Below are positions 1-9,052 of a DNA stretch of 64,000 nucleotides, one piece after another. Location of the stretch: contig WQZS01000002.1 in the NCBI GenBank assembly GCA_009780585.1, forward strand, positions 186,001 through 250,000, read 5' to 3'. This DNA comes from Defluviitaleaceae bacterium. Its GTDB lineage: Bacteria > Bacillota > Clostridia > Lachnospirales > WQUN01. The notes under the pieces were generated by a model. The model was not told where the DNA came from. It did not search any database and was given only the letters and a program-made list of their open reading frames with translations. The translations under genes were made by a program, and so were the position numbers. The stretch's first letter is position 1, and each line of letters starts with the position of its first letter.

Positions 1-1
1 T

Positions 2-2659
2 CTCCGTATCGAAGGTATTCCCTTGGTAAATCCTTTTAACATCGCCGCGGTACAGCAAGGCGGGTGGAGCGCGAGCGCGGCGTCCTTGGCGGTGATCGCA
101 TCCACGCCGCCGCAATCGGTCGATATCGCCTTTACCATCCTTGGGTTAGATGAAAATCAACGGTATTTCCTGTTTGCCGAAACGGACGTCGAACGCTTGG
201 CGGTAGCCGAAGCCTTATTACCCGGTGCGTCGCCGCCGGAAGAACCCGGCGACCATATCGAAACCAACACCTCCGTACCCACCGCGCTTGCGGGTGACGT
301 CACCATCGGTACGCCGCAGATACCGGGCCCCGGCGAAGTGGTGCCCCCCTCTCCCGATTGGGTACGGCACGAACCCCCCGGGCAAACCGACGTGCTTTTG
401 TATTGGCAAAATATACCGTCGGAAGACCCCGCCGAAGTTACCATCGAATATGAAATCATCCGCGTATCGAATACCGTGTTTAATATAAATGACATAACCG
501 ACCGTTCCATGGAGGAAATCATCGCCTCCCGTCCGGATGCCGTGGGTTGGCGTACCAATCAATCAAACCTCAATCCTTTTTTGCAAATCTTCCTTCCCGG
601 GCAACCGATCGGAGAGCAAGCCCTAACCTCGGCTTCCGCCGATTATTCCTTTAATCCCCTCCATCGGGAGGAACCGCCGCCTGTTTGGGTATCATTCGCG
701 GACAGGACGCTGCGCCCCAACAGCCTATATTTTTACTATGTAAGAACCGTACGGCGCGCACGGTTTACCGACCCCGCCGACCAATCCGTCATTATCCTGG
801 AAAACCGTTCCCCTTGGGTAGAGGAAAGCGTCACGACCTCCGTGGTGCAACCCCCGCAAAATCTGCGTGAAGAAGACGGTAGCGACCGCCCCGGCTTCGT
901 ACCCGAAACGCAAATGCTCGTAAGTTGGGCGCACCCCGCGATGGATCTCCTTACGATCCATCGCGACCCGAATGAAACGCTGGTGTTCGAATACCAAATC
1001 CGCGAGGACGGCGAAGCATGGGGCGATATCATACAGGTCCCGATCGCGTCGCTGACCAACCCGAACAACTTAATCGGCGGCCGGTTCCATTTGATGCTGC
1101 GCAACCTTTCGCCGGGTACCAATTACCAAATGCGCGTACGGCTTACCGACCGCGAAACGGGCGATACATCCGTATGGTCGAACATCCTCTCCTTCATTAC
1201 CGGATGGGACGACGAACGCTTCCGGTTGGAACGCGAAACCGATAACTGGCTGGAACATCTGCGCCGTTTATTAATGGAACAGGTACGGCAGCCGTTTTGG
1301 GTCGCGTCCGACACCCCCGAACTGTTACGCGCGGTATACCGCCCCGACGCGTTCCGCGCGTTGATCGACGCGCCCGGCGCGGCCATCCCCCTGTACAATA
1401 CGAACGCGCGGACGAGCGTGTATTACCTGCCTGTGTCGGGTATTTTGGAAGCCAACGATAACCGCAAGGGTTTATCATCCGCGTACGGCGACATGGAAAT
1501 CCTCTTCGCGCCGCGATTCCTAAACCAAGAGCATAACCGCGCGATTATGGACATGGCACGCAACGTCTCCTCTCGCAACGTTAATGTAAACGATTATTTC
1601 GTACGGGTCACCTTGGAGCGTCAAAGCGTCACCGGCCAATTGCACGGCAATCCGCCCTTGGGCGACGCGGTTGACGTGAGGATCGACTTGGTGGGCGTGA
1701 ATACGAATGTCCGTAATATCCGTACCTGGGACACCAACCTAACCAACCGCGCTACGCAAATCATCGATACCCGCGCGGCCGACCCGGTCATACGGCAAAA
1801 TATCTTTAACCTTGTCGAACGCGGCGACCATGATGCCGAACGCGGGGAATACTTGATGCTCGATTATTTGGCTACGGTGGAAGCCGCCGTGGCGGCGGAA
1901 ATCAGCCGCTTGGTTCTGCGGGATATCCCCGTTGTTCCGAACAACATCGGCATAATCGCAACACAGCAAATCTCTGTAACAGCGTTCGACGCACCCATTC
2001 ATATTGTCTCGACAAATAACGCCCCGAATCTGTCCGTAAACGCGTTCACGCAGGTTCGCGGCGGCTTGGTTACAGAATGGATAAACCTGCACGTCATCGA
2101 ACACGCGAACGGCGTTGCGATGATTGCGCAAGCCCCCGGGTTGTACGCCTTTTCGGGGCAGGCGATTAATATCCCCGGCATCGAGGATGTACCGCGCGGG
2201 GACGCCATAACGTCCTTGGTCGCCCGATTCGGGCTGGCGGGGTTGTTCGGGCAGGGTGACATTAACCTCCACCGCAACGCGACGCGCCATGAAATCGTAG
2301 GGAGCGTCGCACGGTTGGCGGGCGCGCCCGCTTCGGCCAACGCGATGACATGGGTTTCCGCCAACATGAACGTGACCTTGGCCAACCGCAACGCAAGCGG
2401 GTTCGTTTCGCAACAGGAGGCCGTTGCCCTGGTTATGGCCCTGTACGAAAATAAGACCAACACACGGGTCGGCTCCATGATCATACGCAACCACGCAAAC
2501 ACCGCGGGCATGACGCTGGATACGCGCTACGCGCAGGCGGTGCGCGCCGCGTTTGAAATTGGCATCGTAAACAACGAAGAATTTCAGCCCGCCGCGCCCG
2601 TTACCGTGGGTGATTTCCTTAATATGCTGGCCGCTTTGGACGGAAGGATCGGATTATGA
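2..2659 (+). CDS. Exported fibronectin type III / SLH-like surface protein, 5' end outside window
   Basis: The frame is open to the first bases of the window, so the true start and any signal peptide lie upstream; the in-frame TTG at 23 has no ribosome binding site in view. About 885 residues are visible. Proline-rich linkers separate beta-rich modules with fibronectin III signatures: an LYWQNIP / YFYYVRTVRR module at residues 95-265 and an MLVSWAHP / LSPGTNYQMRVR module at 275-395. The last 150 residues (from about 730) resemble degenerate S-layer homology repeats, with helices of the type ATRHEIVGSVARL and a second copy around AVALVMALYENKT. The stop overlaps the start of the next gene (ATGA), so both are probably co-translated. 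Likely anchored in or secreted to the cell wall; ligand unknown. I infer an adhesive or structural role only from architecture. Confidence 0.75.
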   Translation, partial: LRIEGIPLVNPFNIAAVQQGGWSASAASLAVIASTPPQSVDIAFTILGLDENQRYFLFAETDVERLAVAEALLPGASPPEEPGDHIETNTSVPTALAGDVTIGTPQIPGPGEVVPPSPDWVRHEPPGQTDVLLYWQNIPSEDPAEVTIEYEIIRVSNTVFNINDITDRSMEEIIASRPDAVGWRTNQSNLNPFLQIFLPGQPIGEQALTSASADYSFNPLHREEPPPVWVSFADRTLRPNSLYFYYVRTVRRARFTDPADQSVIILENRSPWVEESVTTSVVQPPQNLREEDGSDRPGFVPETQMLVSWAHPAMDLLTIHRDPNETLVFEYQIREDGEAWGDIIQVPIASLTNPNNLIGGRFHLMLRNLSPGTNYQMRVRLTDRETGDTSVWSNILSFITGWDDERFRLERETDNWLEHLRRLLMEQVRQPFWVASDTPELLRAVYRPDAFRALIDAPGAAIPLYNTNARTSVYYLPVSGILEANDNRKGLSSAYGDMEILFAPRFLNQEHNRAIMDMARNVSSRNVNVNDYFVRVTLERQSVTGQLHGNPPLGDAVDVRIDLVGVNTNVRNIRTWDTNLTNRATQIIDTRAADPVIRQNIFNLVERGDHDAERGEYLMLDYLATVEAAVAAEISRLVLRDIPVVPNNIGIIATQQISVTAFDAPIHIVSTNNAPNLSVNAFTQVRGGLVTEWINLHVIEHANGVAMIAQAPGLYAFSGQAINIPGIEDVPRGDAITSLVARFGLAGLFGQGDINLHRNATRHEIVGSVARLAGAPASANAMTWVSANMNVTLANRNASGFVSQQEAVALVMALYENKTNTRVGSMIIRNHANTAGMTLDTRYAQAVRAAFEIGIVNNEEFQPAAPVTVGDFLNMLAALDGRIGL

Positions 2660-5600
2660 AAAGAAAATGCTTGATTGGGTTATTAATCATCGGTATCCTG
2701 TCCGCCGTTTTTATCATGGACGTGGCGGGCAATCCCATATGGCCCCCCGCGCAAGGGCGGCGCATCCATACCGGCTCGGTCATGTCCCTGGACATACCCG
2801 CAAACATACCCGCGGGGGGGAGCGATGCATACAGGCTCCGCTTCGAATGGAACCAACCCGACGGATTGATACCCGAAGATACCCGCTGGCACCAAGTGCC
2901 GGGTACAGGCGGCCCCATGCCCCCCGAATTGAACGATACGCACGGTTCGGCATGGACGCGCAGCGCATCTCAATACCTCTTTACGTTTACTAATCGTACA
3001 CAAGCGGGAACGGTCGGGCAGGTGTCGCTGGAGCGCGGTAATCCCGGATTTGTGGACACGAATGGGCAACCCTTCCTTTCAAATCAAGAAATAAACCCCG
3101 GGTTAAGGCTGGCATGGGAAACGACGCGCCAATTCCAACACAGTAGCCTGTATGAAATAACGATCGACCCTTCGCACAGGGTTCCCATATGGACACCCCC
3201 CAATCCCCCCATATACCCTACAGGCCATTTGGGGAGTACGGCTCTTTCCATCATGGAACCCGATGGACCCCTCGCCCCCAACAGCATCCCTATCGTATTT
3301 ATGTCCGACATCGAAGTACGAGCCGAAGGCCATGTCAACGAAATCATCGTGGAATGGCACAACCCCCTTTGGGAAGGCGCGAACGTATTCCCGTCGTGGG
3401 AAATCACGATCATCGACAGCGTCACGAACGCTGTATTGGGCGGCCCGCGTTTGGTGCTGTTCAGCGAAACGGACCCCTTGGACGGCGGTCGCAGACTGCG
3501 CTACGCCCTTACGGATTCCCGATTGCAAATCGGACGCAGCTATCATGTCCGCGTAGAACCCATGATCGCGCCCGGGCGCCCCGCCCGCGGCGAATCGCGG
3601 TTGTTTAACATCATCCCCGGCCGTCCCGAGGTCTTCTTCGCGGCGCGCAGGATGGGGACGGCTTCCGCGCCCATGTTCACTTACCAAACCCGAATCCCCG
3701 TATTGATGGTACCCGAGCTTGAATTACTGCGCGTGGGTGCCGACCATGTACGCCTGCATTGGCCGAGCATCCCCGCCGGTGTGGTAAGCCGTATCGAAAT
3801 CGAGCAATGGCGCCACCCCGTGCCGCCGGACCCGCCGCCACCCGCGCTCACACGGGACGTGCTGGTCATCCTGCCGGGCCAGCAGGCGCAGTCCATCACC
3901 GAATGGGATATAGGCCAAATCATCCCCTTGGAACCGCGGGCTTTCAGCATCGCTTTATTCGACCCCGCCGGGCAAATGCTCGCGCGCTCGAACCTTGTGT
4001 ACTTTATCCCGGACATCGCGGATTTCATTCCCTATACACCCAACATAGAACAAATAACCCCGCATATCGCCGCGGGGGGAGCGGCTTCGCTGTCCTTATA
4101 TTGGCGCGCTTTTTCCCGTTCAGCATACAGCGATGAAGAAAGGCGATGGCTAAACGAAGCCCCCCACAACCTGTACGATTGGCCGGGCGAGGCGCAGATA
4201 ATCGACATGGATTTGCATTACAGGATTTTCGTGTCCGACTCCTGGGAAAACCTCGCATGGGAAAACCCCCGCACCCCTTTCATCGCTCCCGTTATCGACC
4301 GCTTTGACCCCTTGGGCAGGTTAATGCCCGACTTGATCAACTCACCGGGGAGGAACCATACCCCCATACTCCAATTCCCCGGCGGCATTACCCAATATAT
4401 GGCGCAGAATGAAAACGGAATGTGGGAGTTGCGCAACCTAAGCCCCAACTCCGTGTATTTTATCCGTATCGAGGCCGTACGCGACCACCCAAGCGGGGAA
4501 CCTACCCGTGCCTATATATCCCGCCCTTCCTTTGGTGTCATTTATATACCGCCCGTCGGCGACTTATTGCTTAACCCCGAAATGATTGATGCCCCACCCC
4601 TGCGCGGGGTAGCTTCGAATATTCCCAATGCCCCCCCGGAGATTACGCTGGATTGGGACCTTCGTTTCGTGGAGATCGGAAACCAGACCTCCGCGCCCGA
4701 TTGGGACAGATGGCACGCGTCGGCGGGCGTGCGGAACCCAAACACAAATCCGTCGCTCGCTTTCGGCAGGACGGCGGATTTGTTACCCGGTGTCGAAAAT
4801 TGGGCGACATTGAACCGGATGATTCGGGAAAACAGCACCCCCCTGTGGAACCAATTGGTTGACCGAACGCCATCGGGGCAGAATTTCTTCCGTAACCCGA
4901 CGAACCACGCGAACTTCACGGCCGACGTTTGGCCGCTTATCCTTTCGTTCCTCGACCTCCCCGCTTCCTTCCCGCCGCATCCCCTGCGCGTGCAAGATAT
5001 GTTTAACAACCATTACCGCATCCATGTGGCAAGGCACAGCGAAGTCCTGACCCGCGGCGACACGCTTGCCGAAGCGTTTGAGGAATACAGCCGCGAGCTG
5101 CTTGCGCCGGATAACGAAAGCATTTGGACATCCATCGGCAGACCCACCCCCCGAGCGGACGGGACTTCCACGTTTACCATAACCGCCGCGCAAGGCGCCG
5201 CGTTGGTGCCCAACACCGCGTACGTCGTTTTCTTCCAGCCCTACACCTCCCCCGAAGCGGGGCAAACCCTGCTTTCCTTCGCGCCCACCTATGTAATCGT
5301 AACCATTCCCGACGAATTTATCCCGTCGATACCGTCACCCACGACACCCGTCCTCTTTCCCGGCCAGCCCGCTACGGACAGCTCCGTCAGCGTACGCTGG
5401 CGGTTGCTGGGGGATGAGGACGCCGACCCGCGCACGCAAATCCGTTATGAGCTGCGTTGGAGCGAATCCATTTTGGCGCACCCCGATAATACGGGATTCG
5501 TGCATCTCACATGGGAACAAATGCAAGCGTTGTGGCACAGTACGGAAAACCCCGACGGCCAGCAACGCTTCATCACGCACCAGGGCAGCCGCTTCCACCA

Positions 5601-7374
5601 CCTAACGATTGAGGATTTATTCCCCGACACGGCGCACTTTTTATGGATACGGGCGTTCAATTCCCAAGATGTATACTCGGGTTGGTCCAATCCTATCGAA
5701 ATCCATACGCGGGATATAACCGCGCCGTTCCCGCCTGGCTTGGGACTGGTAAGCCGCGCGCACTTGGACGCCTTTAACCTGGCGGGCAACACCCAATACG
5801 CGCCCATCGAGCCGAACGCGGTCAACTTTTTACTTACGCGCACGATATCGGATTACAGGACGCACACGTTGCCCCGCGCGGGGGGCGGCACGGCGGTCGG
5901 AGGTTCGGCCCAACTGCTTAACCTCACCAACCTGCGCGAACGCGATTACGCCGTACGGTTTGAAGGGTTGATACACAACCGAGGTTATTACGCCCGCGCA
6001 AGGACGATCATGACCGTAACGCGCGGCGCGGCGCGTACGTACACCTATGAAATCCAATTGGCGGACAATTCCGATTTTTTGGACGCCATTACGTTTACGA
6101 TCCCTTCGTTGGTTCCCTTTAATCCGCAAACGATGCGGCGGGCGGAGTCCGATTGGGTATACATGGAGCTTTCGACTTCGCCAAGCGCGGACGACTTCGA
6201 CGGCGCGTTCCGTCCGGAACAGTTCCCCCTGCCGGATTACGATTGGGAGATCACGTATGTTAACGGCGTACTCCAATGGCGGTTCCGCACTAATCGGACG
6301 GGTGCGGACGGCAGACCCGACCAACAGGCTGACCAGCGTTTCATCAGCCGTTTGATCGACAGCCGCGTCCACCGTTATTCGGTTGACCTGTCCGATTATC
6401 CGATAAGGCCCGATTGGCCCGTAAGCAACCGTGAATTGATCATCCCCTGGACGATACTCCGCGCGTTTGACGAACGGCGTATCACGTTGGACATCGATTT
6501 CGGCGATACGGTCGTTTCCGTCCCGCCGGGCGCGTTTAATACGGCGGCGGTGCAGGCGTTGAATATGGGCGCGGGTTCGGAGATACGGATCACGATGCAA
6601 ACCTTAACCGACGCCTCGGGCTTACCCGCGCTGCCGCCAAACAACCGATTCGCGTCCTTGCCGCAACGTTTAAGCGTCACAGCCGTTACCCCGCAGCGTA
6701 CGCTCACGCTCAGCGAATTCGCGCGAGCCGTCGAAGTAACCGCGCCGTCGGAACACATGACCGGGCCCGACGGTATCATACGCATGGGACTGTTCTTTAC
6801 TTCGCCGCAAACGGGCAATTGGCAGGACGCGGCGGGGATGCGCATGGCAACCCTCCGTTCCGGCACGTTCGCCGCCGTATCCCGTGAAGTCCCGCAGACG
6901 AACCTTCCCAACGATCCCTCCCTCCCCGCCATGCAACGCGTGACGGCAAGGTTGACTTTTACGGATATGCATGAGTACAATCCCCGTATGGCGGTTAGTT
7001 CCGCCGCGTTCAACAATATCATGCATACGCTGGCCAATAACCGAAGCAGCGTAACGATGGGCGCGCACCTTCCTGCCGCCGACAGGCAAAGCCTCGAACG
7101 CGCGCGTATGCTTGCCCCGGCGGCGCTGACCTACGAGCAGGCAACGGATATACTGGTGCGCTTCTACGAATTGCGTACGCGCCGCGCCATCGAGCCCATG
7201 ACCACGCCGCAAATGGTGATCGGTATTGACCGGACTTCCCCCGTGTTCAGCCAAAATCTGCTTAAAGCGGCGGACATCGGCTTCATCACGGGGACGATTA
7301 ATCCCGGCGGGGCTTTCACATTCGGCGATTTAATGGTAATGTTGGACATAATTATCACGGATACGGGTTTTTGA
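2656..7374 (+). CDS. Giant exported multi-fibronectin III protein with C-terminal SLH-like region
   Basis: 1572 residues. The N-terminus has a basic start and hydrophobic stretch (MKRKCLIGLLIIGILSAVF), a typical signal peptide. The body holds several fibronectin III-like modules with the recurrent pattern of a WxxP strand, then LxPxxxYxxRV, for example around residues 215-310, 345-435, 480-640 and 940-1040. The last 120 residues (YEQATDILVRFYELRTRRA onward) resemble the SLH-like tail of the preceding gene. The start overlaps the upstream stop by ATGA, so the two are an operon of paralogous surface proteins. Composition is rich in Pro, Asn and Thr, usual for cell-wall proteins. The ligand cannot be told from sequence. 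Confidence 0.8.
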   Translation: MKRKCLIGLLIIGILSAVFIMDVAGNPIWPPAQGRRIHTGSVMSLDIPANIPAGGSDAYRLRFEWNQPDGLIPEDTRWHQVPGTGGPMPPELNDTHGSAWTRSASQYLFTFTNRTQAGTVGQVSLERGNPGFVDTNGQPFLSNQEINPGLRLAWETTRQFQHSSLYEITIDPSHRVPIWTPPNPPIYPTGHLGSTALSIMEPDGPLAPNSIPIVFMSDIEVRAEGHVNEIIVEWHNPLWEGANVFPSWEITIIDSVTNAVLGGPRLVLFSETDPLDGGRRLRYALTDSRLQIGRSYHVRVEPMIAPGRPARGESRLFNIIPGRPEVFFAARRMGTASAPMFTYQTRIPVLMVPELELLRVGADHVRLHWPSIPAGVVSRIEIEQWRHPVPPDPPPPALTRDVLVILPGQQAQSITEWDIGQIIPLEPRAFSIALFDPAGQMLARSNLVYFIPDIADFIPYTPNIEQITPHIAAGGAASLSLYWRAFSRSAYSDEERRWLNEAPHNLYDWPGEAQIIDMDLHYRIFVSDSWENLAWENPRTPFIAPVIDRFDPLGRLMPDLINSPGRNHTPILQFPGGITQYMAQNENGMWELRNLSPNSVYFIRIEAVRDHPSGEPTRAYISRPSFGVIYIPPVGDLLLNPEMIDAPPLRGVASNIPNAPPEITLDWDLRFVEIGNQTSAPDWDRWHASAGVRNPNTNPSLAFGRTADLLPGVENWATLNRMIRENSTPLWNQLVDRTPSGQNFFRNPTNHANFTADVWPLILSFLDLPASFPPHPLRVQDMFNNHYRIHVARHSEVLTRGDTLAEAFEEYSRELLAPDNESIWTSIGRPTPRADGTSTFTITAAQGAALVPNTAYVVFFQPYTSPEAGQTLLSFAPTYVIVTIPDEFIPSIPSPTTPVLFPGQPATDSSVSVRWRLLGDEDADPRTQIRYELRWSESILAHPDNTGFVHLTWEQMQALWHSTENPDGQQRFITHQGSRFHHLTIEDLFPDTAHFLWIRAFNSQDVYSGWSNPIEIHTRDITAPFPPGLGLVSRAHLDAFNLAGNTQYAPIEPNAVNFLLTRTISDYRTHTLPRAGGGTAVGGSAQLLNLTNLRERDYAVRFEGLIHNRGYYARARTIMTVTRGAARTYTYEIQLADNSDFLDAITFTIPSLVPFNPQTMRRAESDWVYMELSTSPSADDFDGAFRPEQFPLPDYDWEITYVNGVLQWRFRTNRTGADGRPDQQADQRFISRLIDSRVHRYSVDLSDYPIRPDWPVSNRELIIPWTILRAFDERRITLDIDFGDTVVSVPPGAFNTAAVQALNMGAGSEIRITMQTLTDASGLPALPPNNRFASLPQRLSVTAVTPQRTLTLSEFARAVEVTAPSEHMTGPDGIIRMGLFFTSPQTGNWQDAAGMRMATLRSGTFAAVSREVPQTNLPNDPSLPAMQRVTARLTFTDMHEYNPRMAVSSAAFNNIMHTLANNRSSVTMGAHLPAADRQSLERARMLAPAALTYEQATDILVRFYELRTRRAIEPMTTPQMVIGIDRTSPVFSQNLLKAADIGFITGTINPGGAFTFGDLMVMLDIIITDTGF

Positions 7375-7400
7375 TCCCTAATTCCAAAGGAGAAATCTTT

Positions 7401-7943
7401 ATGCGTTTTGTCTTCACGGGAAGGAACATGAACGTCAACGAAGGCGTAAAGGAACGGACCATCAAGAAGCTGGGTCGTTTGGAAAAGCTGCTCCCCGACA
7501 ATGCCGAAGTACACGTCATCTTTAGCATGAACAAGCACCTCACCACGATGGAGGTCTCCGTACCGATGCACAAGCGCGTATTGCGCGCCGAGGTAACGGA
7601 CGCCGACGTAGCCAACTGCCTGGACGCCACCGCGGATATCCTCGAACGGCAAGTGGTGAAATACAAGACCCGTCTGCGCGACCGCCGCAACCGCAACGTA
7701 GCCACCAAGGAAGAAGTCCTTTACATCGACAACTACGAAGCCGAAGCCGAAGCCGCGCCGCAGGAGATCAGGATCACCCGCTCGAAGCGCTTCGCGTTTA
7801 AGCCGATGGACGCGCAGGAAGCCGTTATGGAAATGGAACTCCTTAACCATGGGTTCTATGTGTTCCGCAACGCGCAAACCGATGAAGTAAACGTTGTATA
7901 TAAACGCAGGGACGGGGAATACGGTTTAATCGAACCGCAATAA
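7401..7943 (+). CDS. hpf: Ribosome hibernation promoting factor, long form
   Basis: 180 residues. The N-terminal ~97 residues match the S30AE/YfiA fold (FTGRNMNVNEGVKERTIKKLGRLEKLL, then a basic strand-helix segment RVLRAEVTDADVANCLDATADILERQVVKYK). After a linker, the C-terminal domain reads RITRSKRFAFKPMDAQEAVMEMELLNHGFYVFRN and mediates dimerisation in long HPFs. Long HPF dimerises 70S ribosomes into inactive 100S particles in stationary phase. The ATG at 7401 is chosen because AAAGGAG lies 8 bases upstream (7386-7392); an in-frame extension to 7371 has no such site. It follows the surface-protein genes by 26 bases. Identification is secure from motif order and length. Confidence 0.95.
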   Translation: MRFVFTGRNMNVNEGVKERTIKKLGRLEKLLPDNAEVHVIFSMNKHLTTMEVSVPMHKRVLRAEVTDADVANCLDATADILERQVVKYKTRLRDRRNRNVATKEEVLYIDNYEAEAEAAPQEIRITRSKRFAFKPMDAQEAVMEMELLNHGFYVFRNAQTDEVNVVYKRRDGEYGLIEPQ

Positions 7944-7949
7944 CCCTCC

Positions 7950-8573
7950 GTGGTTTTCATATTGGCGACGAACAACGCAGGCAAGGCCCGTGAAATTGGG
8001 GCCTTGTTTGCGTGCGGCGGCGGCTTGATAAAGGTGCTTTCGCTTGCGGATTTAGGATTATCCTTTACGGCCGGGGAAGACGGCAAGACGTTTACGGAAA
8101 ACGCGGTCCAAAAAGCCGCGGAAACCGCCGCGTTTCTACGCGCACGAACTGAAACCCGCGGCCTTATATACGCAACCCTCGCCGATGATTCGGGCCTGGA
8201 AATCGATTATTTAAACGGCGAGCCCGGCGTGGATTCCGCGTTGTACCTGGGCGCGGATACGCCGTACGGGGTGCGTAATACGCACATCCTCGGGTTAATG
8301 AAGGACGTCCCCGACGAAAAGCGTACCGCGCGGTTCGTGTGCGTTGCGGCGTGCGCGCTGCCAAACGGTGAAACGCTAACCGCGGCGGCCGCGCTCGAAG
8401 GCAGGATCGCGCGGGAAAGCGCGGGCACGAACGGCTTCGGGTATGACCCGATATTTTTTTTGCCGGAATGTAACCGTACGCTGGCCATGCTTTCGGTGGA
8501 GGAAAAAAACGCCATCAGCCATCGGGGCAAAGCCATGCGCGAAATGGCGCGCCTGGTAAGGGAACGGCAATGA
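7950..8573 (+). CDS. rdgB: XTP/dITP pyrophosphatase (Ham1/RdgB family)
   Basis: 207 residues with a GTG start 6 bases after hpf. The family signature is clear: FILATNNAGKAREI at the N-terminus (substrate-binding S/TxNxxK), LADDSGLEIDYLNGEPGVDSALY (metal-binding acidic patch), and the C-terminal GTNGFGYDPIFFLPE and ISHRGKAMREM motifs. The enzyme hydrolyses deaminated purine nucleoside triphosphates such as ITP and XTP to monophosphates, keeping them out of DNA and RNA. Its stop overlaps the following gene by ATGA. The rdgB-yfcE-type pairing is common in Firmicutes and supports the call. Confidence 0.95.
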   Translation: MVFILATNNAGKAREIGALFACGGGLIKVLSLADLGLSFTAGEDGKTFTENAVQKAAETAAFLRARTETRGLIYATLADDSGLEIDYLNGEPGVDSALYLGADTPYGVRNTHILGLMKDVPDEKRTARFVCVAACALPNGETLTAAAALEGRIARESAGTNGFGYDPIFFLPECNRTLAMLSVEEKNAISHRGKAMREMARLVRERQ

Positions 8574-9052
8574 AAATCCTGGTCATCAGCGATTCCCACG
8601 GGGAGGATGCCCGCATCAAGGCGTTGCTGGCGTATTATACCGGCAAGGTGCGGGCCGTCATCCACTTAGGCGACAACGACAGGGATTTATTAAAATACCA
8701 AGACGAAACGGAGCTGCCTTTGTACACCGTAGCGGGCAATTGCGACGATACGGTGTTTTCCCCGCGGGAACGGTTGCTCACCTTTGGTAAATGTAAAATC
8801 CTTTTGACGCACGGCAACAAGCATCACCTAAACAGCGGGTTTATATCCTTATATAATCACGCACGGGCGCAACAAGCGTCAGCTTGCCTGTACGGGCATA
8901 CGCATATAGCGGCGATTTTTACCGAAGGGGATATCTTTTTCATGAACCCCGGCAGTATCGCCGAACCGCGCGATCATATGCCGCCCTCGTATGGCCTGTT
9001 GACGATCGACGACGCGACGGGTGAGGTATCGGGGGAGATCATCCGGTTATGA
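8570..9052 (+). CDS. YfcE/MJ0936-type metallophosphodiesterase
   Basis: 160 residues. All calcineurin-like metal ligands are in order: DSH at 8-10, GDN at 34-36, GNCD at 56-59, THGNK at 80-84 and GHTH at 109-112. Short proteins of this family hydrolyse phosphodiesters in vitro; the physiological substrate is usually unknown. The gene overlaps both neighbours (ATGA at each end), so rdgB, this gene and recJ are translationally coupled. Confidence 0.9.
   Translation: MKILVISDSHGEDARIKALLAYYTGKVRAVIHLGDNDRDLLKYQDETELPLYTVAGNCDDTVFSPRERLLTFGKCKILLTHGNKHHLNSGFISLYNHARAQQASACLYGHTHIAAIFTEGDIFFMNPGSIAEPRDHMPPSYGLLTIDDATGEVSGEIIRL

Noticed and set aside
1739-2494. 251-residue ORF on the minus strand
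   Set aside because: It is a shadow of the fibronectin III gene, a common effect of GC-rich codon use, with no recognisable domain.
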